Position numbers and translations under genes: made by a program. From NCBI GenBank assembly GCA_007695205.1, contig REEF01000321.1, forward strand, positions 1 to 8,956: a DNA stretch of 8,956 bases, written 5' to 3'. A model generated the notes under the pieces. That model made no database searches. It was not told the DNA's origin and worked only from the letters and a program-made list of their open reading frames with translations. Numbering within the stretch: position 1 is the stretch's first letter; every line of letters begins with the position of its first letter. Source of the stretch: Planctomycetaceae bacterium. GTDB lineage: Bacteria > Planctomycetota > Planctomycetia > Pirellulales > Pirellulaceae. This document shows positions 1-5,998 of the stretch, piece by piece.

Positions 1-86
1 GAAGACCGGTGGGATGCTTAAGATCGAATATTATCGTTGTCGGGCAGCGGGAAGCCCGAACGTGTGCGCGGCACTTGCGTCCATCG
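1..86. other. Intergenic sequence downstream of the ADP-forming synthetase gene
   Basis: No gene is supported here. The stretch lies just past the stop codon of the minus-strand acyl-CoA synthetase. An inverted repeat with 6-base arms (TCGGGC at 40-45, GCCCGA at 54-59) and an 8-base loop could form a weak hairpin in the transcript. It is not followed by a T-run on the minus strand, so it is not called as a terminator. Confidence 0.5.
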
Positions 87-2249
87 TCAGTCCTGCAAGA
101 TGATGCGGGCATCGGCGACCATGACGCCTTTTCCGCGTGGATAGACCAGCAACGGGTTGATATCCAGCTCGCTGATCCGCGGGTGTTCGGTCACCAGTTG
201 GCTGAGCCGCAACAGGCATTCGGCCACGGCCGCCAGATCGGACGGCGGCTCGCCGCGTACGCCCTGTAACAGCTTGATCGCGCGAATGTCGTGGATCATC
301 TCCTCGGCCACATTCTCACGGATCGGCGCCAGGCGAAACGAGACATCCTTTAGCGTTTCAGTGTAGATCCCACCCAACCCGAACATCAATACGGGGCCGA
401 AACGTTCGTCACGTGTGACCCCCAAAATCACTTCTTTGCCGGGATCCAGCATCTTCTGGATCAGGACCCCCCAGATCTCCACGTCGTTGCCCATCCGTTC
501 CCGGACCGTCGCGGTCATCGTATTGTACGTGGTGCGGACGCTGTCCTCGTCGCCCAAGTTCAGTTTCACACCGCCCACATCCGTCTTGTGCAAAATCTTG
601 GGGCCGGCGATTTTCATCACCACCGGGTAGCCCATCTCGGTAGCGGCCGCCACCGCTTCGTCTGCGGTCGCGGCCAACTTGTAGGGAACAGTATCGAAGC
701 CGTAGCGCTGCAAAGCTTCCAAAGCCTTCAGTTCGATCAGCTTGGGGCGCCCCGCCGCCAATTCCTCGTCGAACAATTCCTCGACAGCCTGCCGATCGGT
801 TTCAAATTCGCGATACCCGCGAACCTTGGTACGCACCCAGGCCCCAAACCGGGTCTTGGCTGCCAGGGCTCGCATGGCGTTTTCCGGAAAAGCAAACGTG
901 GGTACTTCGTATCGTTGCTGCAGCAATTGCACACCACTGGAAACGTCGACCAATCCCATCAAACAGGCGGCCATCGGCTTGTTGCAGAATTCCTTGCTCT
1001 CGCCGATCACCTCGGCGATCTGGTGAACGTCGGTCATCGTCTGCGGGGTCACGATCACCAGCACCGAATCCACCCCATCGTCGGCGGTCACCGCGTCCAG
1101 TGCCGCGCGGTAACGATCGTGCCGCGCGTCTCCGATCACGTCGACCGGATTCTTGATGCTGCCAACCTCGGGCATCTGAAACTGCAATGACTTCTTGGTA
1201 TAGTCGCGAAACTTGGCCAACTCCATGCCGTGGCGGATACAGGCGTCGGTCGCCATGATCCCCGGACCGCCCGCGTTGGTGATGATGCCGACGCGTCGGT
1301 TGGTGGGCAACGTCGGGTCGGTGAAAATCTCGGCCAGATCGAACAACTGGGACACCGTTTCGACTCGAAACACACCGGCTTGGGTCATCAGGGCATTGTA
1401 CAGTTCGTCGGAACCGGCCAGCGAACCCGTGTGCGACGCGGCAGCGGCAGCCCCTTCGGCGGTCCGGCCGCTCTTGATCAACACGATGGGCTTGGGGTTG
1501 TCGCCGTGGGTGATCCGGTGAGCCGCTTCGAGGAATCGCGGGCCGTTACCGATCTCTTCCACGTACACCATAATGGCCCGCGTTTTCGGATCAGCCGCCA
1601 GTGACCGCAGCAGATCCACTTCGTCCACATCACACTTGTTCCCGAAACTGACGAATCGAGAGAACCCGATGCCTCGCCCTTTTGCGTAATCCAGCAGGGC
1701 CGCACACAGTGCACCACTCTGAGAGATCAACCCCAGCGTGCCGTGGGGCGGCATATCGCGACCAAAGGTGGCGTTCATCCCCACTTCGGGATCCGTGTTG
1801 ATCACACCCAGGCAGTTCGGTCCCAGGATCGATAGATCGTACTCGGCGGCGATGGCCCGAATACGGTTCTCCCGCTCGATGCCTTCTTCGCCCACCTCTT
1901 TGAAACCGGCCGAGATGACCAGCACGTGCTTGGTTCCCAACTCGGCCGCCTGCAATACGACCCGCTCGACGAACGGTGCCGGGACCACCACAACCACCAG
2001 ATCAGGAGGCTCGCCGATCGCATTCAAATCGCGGAAGCAGGGAACGCCCAGGATTCCCTTCGCTTTGGGATTGATCGGATAGATCACCCCCGTGTAGCCC
2101 CCGTAGATCAGATTGCGCGTGATCGCGTGACCTACCGATCCGACTTTTCGCGAGGCCCCCACCACCGCGATCGAACGGGGGCAGAACAAGGGTTCTAAAT
2201 CACGAACGCGAACAGCCGGGGCACTGGTCGCCTGGGAATTCTCAGTCAT
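87..2249 (-). CDS. ADP-forming acetate/acyl-CoA synthetase, single-chain (fused alpha and beta subunits)
   Basis: Predicted cytoplasmic enzyme that interconverts acyl-CoA + ADP + Pi with acid + ATP + CoA, probably with acetate. The 720 residues show, in order, a CoA-binding Rossmann domain (about 18-150, with VVGAS at 29-33), succinyl-CoA-ligase-like domains (about 165-470) and a C-terminal ATP-grasp domain (about 500-715). Two histidines expected to carry phosphate in this family are present: H273 in SHTGSLAG and H554 in ILHKTDVGG. LDINPLL near 696 is typical of the ATP-grasp end. Length fits the usual fused form of about 700 residues. No GNAT domain follows, so it is not a Pat/YfiQ-type lysine acetyltransferase. 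The ATG at 2249 is preferred: GGAG lies 6 bases upstream and the conserved domain begins soon after. The frame stays open to 2444 only by reading through the repeat block. Substrate range (acetate, propionate, aryl acids) cannot be read from sequence. Confidence 0.93.
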   Translation of the reverse strand: MTENSQATSAPAVRVRDLEPLFCPRSIAVVGASRKVGSVGHAITRNLIYGGYTGVIYPINPKAKGILGVPCFRDLNAIGEPPDLVVVVVPAPFVERVVLQAAELGTKHVLVISAGFKEVGEEGIERENRIRAIAAEYDLSILGPNCLGVINTDPEVGMNATFGRDMPPHGTLGLISQSGALCAALLDYAKGRGIGFSRFVSFGNKCDVDEVDLLRSLAADPKTRAIMVYVEEIGNGPRFLEAAHRITHGDNPKPIVLIKSGRTAEGAAAAASHTGSLAGSDELYNALMTQAGVFRVETVSQLFDLAEIFTDPTLPTNRRVGIITNAGGPGIMATDACIRHGMELAKFRDYTKKSLQFQMPEVGSIKNPVDVIGDARHDRYRAALDAVTADDGVDSVLVIVTPQTMTDVHQIAEVIGESKEFCNKPMAACLMGLVDVSSGVQLLQQRYEVPTFAFPENAMRALAAKTRFGAWVRTKVRGYREFETDRQAVEELFDEELAAGRPKLIELKALEALQRYGFDTVPYKLAATADEAVAAATEMGYPVVMKIAGPKILHKTDVGGVKLNLGDEDSVRTTYNTMTATVRERMGNDVEIWGVLIQKMLDPGKEVILGVTRDERFGPVLMFGLGGIYTETLKDVSFRLAPIRENVAEEMIHDIRAIKLLQGVRGEPPSDLAAVAECLLRLSQLVTEHPRISELDINPLLVYPRGKGVMVADARIILQD

Positions 2250-2324
2250 TCTCGACTCCGACAATTCATAACTACAGGTAAGGAAAAAAACCGGCGAGTT
2301 CTTCTGCAAGTTTCCGTGGGGACA

Positions 2325-2386
2325 GCCACGGGCTTCAAGCCGTGGCAGTTTCCCCCACTCCATAGCCACGGCCTTCAGACCGTGGC
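2325..2386. repeat. Two REP-like palindromes, GCCACGG/CCGTGGC family
   Basis: Two imperfect copies of one palindrome lie 40 bases apart, at 2325-2346 and 2365-2386. Each has 7-base arms, GCCACGG and CCGTGGC, around an 8-base centre (GCTTCAAG in one, CCTTCAGA in the other). In the first copy the pairing can extend toward the middle with one bulged G. They lie in the spacer before the ADP-forming synthetase gene and abut the tandem array that starts at 2391. Palindromes of this look are common between genes in planctomycetes; calling them REP-like is inference, because no second genomic location is visible here. Confidence 0.75.
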
Positions 2387-2390
2387 AAGA

Positions 2391-2608
2391 CCGCACTTTG
2401 GCAAGTGCGGCTACACCCATGGCGGCAAGACCGCACTTTGGCAAGTGCAGCTACACCCATGGAGGCAAGACCGCACTTTGGCAAGTGCAGCTACACCCAT
2501 GGAGGCAAGACCGCACTCTGGCAAGTGCGGCTACAGCCATGGAGGCAAGACCGCACTTTGGCAAGTGCGGCTACACCCATCGGCACAACCGCACTTTCGC
2601 AAGTGCGG
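2391..2608. repeat. Tandem array of six hairpins with a 40-base period, between acs and the ADP-forming synthetase gene
   Basis: Six copies of an inverted repeat with arms CCGCACTT and AAGTGCGG and a 4-base loop start at 2391, 2431, 2471, 2511, 2551 and 2589, giving periods of 40, 40, 40, 40 and 38. About 20 bases separate successive hairpins, with the core CTACACCCATGG followed by GGCAAGA or a close variant. The blocks 2441-2480 and 2481-2520 differ at a single base (2518), which points to recent tandem duplication. Copies two and three carry one arm mismatch (GTGCAG), copy four carries another (CACTCTG), and copy six has loop TCGC in place of TGGC. In transcripts reading from acs toward the downstream gene these would form a chain of stem-loops that could stabilise the acs 3' end, slow polymerase or block 3' exonuclease. 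That role is inference. Confidence 0.92.
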
Positions 2609-2649
2609 CTATACCCATGGGGTTGCGGCGTCTCGCCGGTCGCCGTTGC

Positions 2650-4620
2650 TCAACGATTGGGCCTGTTGGCGATCAGGTCTTCGACCACCGAGGGGTCGGC
2701 CAACGTGGTGACATCCCCCACCTTGTCCGGTTCGTTTTCGGCGATCTTCCGCAGGATGCGACGCATGATCTTTCCGCTTCGAGTCTTCGGCAAACCGACG
2801 GCCCATTGCAGTACGTCGGGCGTCGCGATCGGCCCGATCTCGTTTCGTACGTGCTTGATCAGCTCGATCCGCAATTCATCGGTGGGTTCCATTCCGCTGC
2901 GAAGCGTGACATACGCATAGATGCCCTGGCCCTTGATCTCGTGCGGAAAGCCCACCACCGCCGCTTCGGTAACCGCCGGATGACTGACCAACGCACTCTC
3001 TACCTCGGCCGTGCCCATGCGGTGGCCCGAGACATTGATCACGTCGTCCACTCGACCCAACAACCAATAATCGCCGTCTTCGTCCACGCGGCAACCGTCG
3101 CCGGAGAAATAGAGGCCCTTAAAGGCGCTGAAGTAGGTCTGCTCGAAGCGATCGTGGTCGCCGTACATGGTCCGCATGATGCCGGGCCAGTCCTTCTTGA
3201 TACACAGCTTGCCACTGGTACCCTGTGGTACCGGATTGCCCTGGTCATCGACGATCACCGGTTCGACGCCAAAGAAAGGCCGGCTGGCACTACCGGGCTT
3301 CAACGTATGAGCGCCGGGCAGAGGCGTGATCAGGATGCCGCCCGTTTCGGTCTGCCACCAGGTGTCCATCACCGGGCAACGATCCTTGCCGATGTGCTTC
3401 CGGTACCACAGCCACACTTCGGGGTTGATCGGTTCGCCGACCGAACCCAGCAGCTTCAGACTCGACAGATCCCGCTTGTTGATGTGCTCCTCGCCTTCGC
3501 GCATCAAGGCCCGGATCGCGGTCGGCGCCGTGTAGAATTGCGTCACTTTGTACTTGTCGACCACATCCCAGAAACGTCCTGCGTCCGGGTACGTCGGAAC
3601 GCCCTCGAACATCACGCTGGTCGCTCCATTGCACAGCGGCCCGTAGACAATGTACGTGTGGCCCGTGATCCAACCGATGTCGGCCGTGCACCACCAAGTG
3701 TCACCTTCTTGATAATCAAAGATGTACTTGAAGGTCGTGGCCGCGTAAACCATGTAGCCGCCGGTCGTGTGCAACACACCCTTCGGCTTGCCGGTCGAAC
3801 CCGACGTGTAGAGGATGAACAGGGGGTCTTCCGAGTCCAACCATGTGGGAGGGCAATCGGGCGATGCGGATTCCATGGCTTCGTGCCACCAGACGTCGCG
3901 ACCGCTCTGCATGGGCACCTCGACGCCCGTACGCTTGACCACCACAACATGTTCGATGCTGGGGCACTGGCTGACTCCCTTGTCCGCCTTGGCTTTCATT
4001 GGGATGTCGTTCTTCTTGCCACGCAACGCCGTATCCTGAGTGACCAACAGCTTGCACTCGGAATCCTGAATCCGGTCGCGAAGCGAATCCTCGCTGAACG
4101 CGCCGAAGACCACGGAATGGATCGCGCCGATGCGAGCACAGGCCAACATCACCACCGGCAACTCGGGGATCATCTGCAGATACAGGCACACCCGGTCGCC
4201 CTTGGTCACGCCCAAAGATTTCAGCACATTGGCGAACTTGCAAACCTGTTCGTGCAGCTCCTTGTACGTCACCGTACTCTGCTCGCCAGGCTCGTTGCCT
4301 TCCCAGATCAACGCCGTCTGATCACCCCGTTTTTCCAAATGACGATCCAGGCAGTTCACCGACAAATTCGTCTTGCCGCCTAAGAACCACTTGATCGAAA
4401 CCGGATGCTCGAAGCTGAATTCACGTACCTTATCCCACTTCTGGTTCCATTCAAAGGAATCCGCGATTTCAGACCAAAAACCGTCTGGATCCTCGATCGA
4501 CCGGCGATACATCGCTTCGTACTGCTCCAAGGACGGACAGTGCGCCTGGCCAGCAAAATTGGCCGGCGGAGCCAGTCGTTGACCTTGATACCCAGATTCG
4601 GGGGTTGAGGTTTCACTCAT
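2650..4620 (-). CDS. acs: Acetyl-CoA synthetase, AMP-forming
   Basis: Cytoplasmic acetate-CoA ligase: acetate + ATP gives acetyl-AMP + PPi, then CoA gives acetyl-CoA + AMP. The 656 residues match the usual Acs length. An N-terminal Acs cap (about 30-90) precedes the ANL adenylation core, with the phosphate loop YTSGSTGKPKG at 271-281, GEPINP at 395-400 and DTWWQTETGG at 419-428. The mobile C-terminal domain follows the hinge GRVDDVINVSGHR at 522-534. K617 in SGKIMRR is the lysine needed for adenylation and is the usual target of acetylation control. With an offset of 8 from Salmonella Acs (numbers from memory), D508, R523, R534 and W422 fall on known functional residues. W422 closes the acetate pocket and argues for acetate rather than longer acids. 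The ATG at 4620 has AAAGGAG 10 bases upstream; a TTG at 4644 would add eight residues and is less likely. Confidence 0.97.
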   Translation of the reverse strand: MSETSTPESGYQGQRLAPPANFAGQAHCPSLEQYEAMYRRSIEDPDGFWSEIADSFEWNQKWDKVREFSFEHPVSIKWFLGGKTNLSVNCLDRHLEKRGDQTALIWEGNEPGEQSTVTYKELHEQVCKFANVLKSLGVTKGDRVCLYLQMIPELPVVMLACARIGAIHSVVFGAFSEDSLRDRIQDSECKLLVTQDTALRGKKNDIPMKAKADKGVSQCPSIEHVVVVKRTGVEVPMQSGRDVWWHEAMESASPDCPPTWLDSEDPLFILYTSGSTGKPKGVLHTTGGYMVYAATTFKYIFDYQEGDTWWCTADIGWITGHTYIVYGPLCNGATSVMFEGVPTYPDAGRFWDVVDKYKVTQFYTAPTAIRALMREGEEHINKRDLSSLKLLGSVGEPINPEVWLWYRKHIGKDRCPVMDTWWQTETGGILITPLPGAHTLKPGSASRPFFGVEPVIVDDQGNPVPQGTSGKLCIKKDWPGIMRTMYGDHDRFEQTYFSAFKGLYFSGDGCRVDEDGDYWLLGRVDDVINVSGHRMGTAEVESALVSHPAVTEAAVVGFPHEIKGQGIYAYVTLRSGMEPTDELRIELIKHVRNEIGPIATPDVLQWAVGLPKTRSGKIMRRILRKIAENEPDKVGDVTTLADPSVVEDLIANRPNR

Positions 4621-4947
4621 CTTGTTTCTACTCCTTTGGGACAACAGGTGGGGTTAAAAAAACCTGCCAAAAGAACGGTTCATCCAGCCCATGTCCGCCT
4701 CGAATCAACGAGTCCGGATACCAGCACCCGATGACGGTCCGTACTTTCCGTCAGGCTACCATGCAAGAGGAGACGCGAGCGGGCTGCCCACGCCAGATGG
4801 ATAAGGACTAACTTAACCGGAAGAGTCGGCTTTCACAAGGAGTGCACCCCGCCGGTAACGGTTGAAATCTCCGACGTTCGCCTGAAAGTAGAGACGAAGG
4901 TGCAATAGCACTTCATTTGGAGGAAGAAGAAGCACCACAAAGGTGCA
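4621..4947. other. Spacer between ndk and acs (327 bases), probable acs leader and promoter region
   Basis: No convincing gene is seen on either strand. The acs Shine-Dalgarno (AAAGGAG on the minus strand) is at 4631-4637. A run of seven A on the plus strand at about 4656-4662 gives a T-run in the acs leader; short arms around it (GGTT/AACC, or CAGGT/ACCTG) could form a weak hairpin. At 4900-4911 there is a small inverted repeat, GTGC-AATA-GCAC. No clear sigma-70 or sigma-54 promoter pair could be picked out by eye. The length suggests that acs has its own promoter here. Confidence 0.45.
4922..4946 (-). terminator. Candidate terminator of ndk
   Basis: Directly after the ndk stop codon the minus strand reads GCACC-TTTGT-GGTGC (4946-4932), a 5-base stem with a 5-base loop, followed by TTCTTCTTCCT. 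The position is right for a factor-independent terminator, but the stem is short and the tail is a TTC repeat rather than a pure T-run, so it may be weak or incidental. Confidence 0.35.
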
Positions 4948-5406
4948 TCATTCGTCGGCAGCTCTCGACCAGGGAGCTAAGGCCGGTGAATACGAGCAGA
5001 TCTCGTCAGGCTGGAAATAGATTTGGATTTCACGAGCGGCGGCGTCTGCCCCGTCCGAGGCGTGCACCAAGTTCATCTGCCGACTGCTGCTGAAGTCGCC
5101 ACGAATGGTGCCAGGTGCGGCCTTTAGACCGCTGGTCGCGCCCAACATCTCTCGCACAACTCGGATTGCCTCGAGCCCTTCGACCACGATGGCGATCACC
5201 GGCGCGCTGGTGATAAAGGCCTCTAAACCGGGATAAAACGGTTTTTCGACGTGTTCTGAGTAGTGCTGTTTCGCCAAACAGGGGGTGACCTGGAGCATTT
5301 TGAAGGCGGTCAGATGCAGCCCTTTTTCTTCGAAACGGCTGATCACGCGGCCGACGAGACGACGTTGCAGGCAATCGGGCTTCAGAAGAACCAGTGTACG
5401 TTCCAT
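4948..5406 (-). CDS. ndk: Nucleoside diphosphate kinase
   Basis: Transfers the gamma-phosphate of ATP to other nucleoside diphosphates through a phosphohistidine intermediate, balancing cytoplasmic NTP and dNTP pools. The protein has 152 residues, at the upper end of the bacterial Ndk range. H115 in NLVHASD is the phosphorylated histidine. Expected nucleotide-binding residues are in place: K9 in LLKPD, Y49, F57, R85, T91 in GAT, R102 in GTIRGD and N112. Two departures from the common motif after the histidine are visible: Gly replaces the usual second Ser (HASDG), and Asp stands near the usual Glu. The last 15 or so residues form a non-consensus tail. The ATG at 5406 starts exactly where family members start (MERTLVLLKPD) and has AGGAA a few bases upstream; the frame is open to 5451, but those residues resemble nothing in the family. 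It lies 119 bases downstream of the small exported-protein gene. Confidence 0.96.
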   Translation of the reverse strand: MERTLVLLKPDCLQRRLVGRVISRFEEKGLHLTAFKMLQVTPCLAKQHYSEHVEKPFYPGLEAFITSAPVIAIVVEGLEAIRVVREMLGATSGLKAAPGTIRGDFSSSRQMNLVHASDGADAAAREIQIYFQPDEICSYSPALAPWSRAADE

Positions 5407-5468
5407 CGTGTTCCTGAGCAGAGGGGCGGGGGTGCAATCATCCACGAGCAAACGAAATGTCCCCCGCC

Positions 5469-5495
5469 AGCTCCCTACACCGTAGTTAGGGAGCT
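5469..5495. repeat. Perfect 9-base inverted repeat in the ndk leader
   Basis: Arms AGCTCCCTA (5469-5477) and TAGGGAGCT (5487-5495) are exact reverse complements around a 9-base loop. An alternative inner pairing, CTAC-ACC-GTAG, is also possible. The element lies between the stop of the small exported-protein gene (5526) and the ndk start (5406). In the minus-strand transcript no T-run follows, so it is more likely a leader structure, attenuator or processing site than a simple terminator. Confidence 0.6.
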
Positions 5496-5525
5496 TGGAT
5501 GAAGACGTTCGAGTGGCTCTCGAGA

Positions 5526-5771
5526 TTACGGAGACAACTGTTGCAGCTCGCGTTCGGCCTGGTAGGCTCGCATCGCTGCGGCTTCTCGCGACAGTTTGAA
5601 CTCCGGCCCCGGTGGGAAGTACTGGACATCATCGTGGATGTAGTACGGGCTGGGAAGCGTCTGGCCACCAATGGTGGTTTGGCAACCCATCGCGCCCAAG
5701 CAGGCGATCAGTCCAATTCCGCAAAGTGTCCATCTCAGCCATGCTTTGGTCGTCATCGCCTTCATTTTCAT
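5526..5771 (-). CDS. Small exported protein, possible lipoprotein, unknown function
   Basis: An 81-residue protein that I do not recognise functionally. Residues 1-30 look like a signal sequence: a basic start (MKMKAMTTK), a hydrophobic stretch (about 10-29), then cysteines. LIAC ending at C24 fits the lipobox well; GAMGC ending at C30 fits less well but is immediately followed by the polar mature-like segment. The mature part is short and polar, with GGQTLPSPYYIHDDVQYFP at about 35-53 and a predicted helix after it (SREAAAMRAYQAERELQQL, 61-79). I have the impression that closely similar short proteins occur in other planctomycetes, but this could not be searched. GGGAG lies 4 bases before the ATG at 5771 and 10 before the in-frame ATG at 5765, so either could be the start. 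The gene is divergent from the CHAT gene and upstream of ndk. An anchored cell-envelope protein is the safest reading. Confidence 0.72.
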   Translation of the reverse strand: MKMKAMTTKAWLRWTLCGIGLIACLGAMGCQTTIGGQTLPSPYYIHDDVQYFPPGPEFKLSREAAAMRAYQAERELQQLSP

Positions 5772-5998
5772 TATACTCCCAACTTTCCGACTAATCGTTA
5801 TCGTCGTCAGACTGTATATCGGTCAGCTTGTTCGGACACTTTCAGGAAACCGCAAAAAACTTGGCAATCATTCCCGATTTCTTAAAGCATCCGCTATCAT
5901 GAAGGAGGGTGATGTTGGAATGTTTCGGGGCATTTGGTAGCGGTATCCGTCCGCCCCCAGTGACGCTACGCCATGCAATGGCATGGAGGAATTCTCTG
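5772..5998. promoter_or_regulatory. Divergent intergenic region between the small exported-protein gene and the CHAT gene
   Basis: Promoters for both directions should lie in these 227 bases. On the minus strand, CTGACC with an 18-base gap to GATAAC (about 5795-5825) is the best sigma-70-like pair seen, but it is weak. On the plus strand, TATCAT at 5895-5900 could be a -10 box with no convincing -35. AAGGAGGG at 5902-5909 is a strong Shine-Dalgarno-like sequence 90 bases upstream of the chosen CHAT-gene start. The right end carries a hairpin over the ribosome-binding site. Confidence 0.4.
5971..5990 (+). promoter_or_regulatory. Ribosome-binding site of the CHAT gene, overlapped by a hairpin
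   Basis: GGAGGA at 5985-5990 lies 8 bases before the ATG at 5999, which decides that start. A perfect inverted repeat, CCATGC (5971-5976) and GCATGG (5981-5986) with loop AATG, takes up the first two G of the Shine-Dalgarno. When folded, the stem would partly mask the site. Confidence 0.6.

Noticed and set aside
40..59. Terminator of the ADP-forming synthetase gene
   Set aside because: The stem is only 6 bases with an 8-base loop, and no T-run follows on the minus strand.
588..1190. A 200-codon plus-strand open frame inside the ADP-forming synthetase gene
   Set aside because: It is the complement of an intact, conserved minus-strand gene, with no ribosome-binding site or recognisable domain.
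2250..2444. N-terminal extension of the ADP-forming synthetase to 785 residues
   Set aside because: The added 65 residues would be encoded partly by the palindromic repeats, while the ATG at 2249 has GGAG 6 bases upstream and sits where the family usually begins.
2391..2608. CRISPR array
   Set aside because: The about 20-base segments between hairpins are themselves repeated nearly unchanged, so there are no unique spacers, and no cas gene is nearby.
2316..2920. Plus-strand open frames with repeated peptides (HFGKC, TALWQV, RTLASAAT) over the array
   Set aside because: The 40-base unit is not a multiple of three, so all three frames cycle through the same unit without stops. The peptide repeats are a by-product of the DNA repeat.
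2398..4383. A 661-codon plus-strand open frame running through the repeat array and antisense to acs
   Set aside because: Its start lies in the repeats and the rest is the complement of a well-recognised acs gene. High GC and biased third positions commonly leave long antisense frames, and the translation resembles no protein family.
4605..4811. A 68-codon plus-strand open frame in the acs-ndk spacer
   Set aside because: It overlaps the acs start on the opposite strand, has no clear ribosome-binding site, and its sequence shows no domain, signal or low-complexity feature.
5499..5885. A 128-codon plus-strand open frame opposite the small exported-protein gene
   Set aside because: The minus-strand frame has a Shine-Dalgarno, a signal sequence and a lipobox, while this one has none of these and extends into the divergent promoter region.
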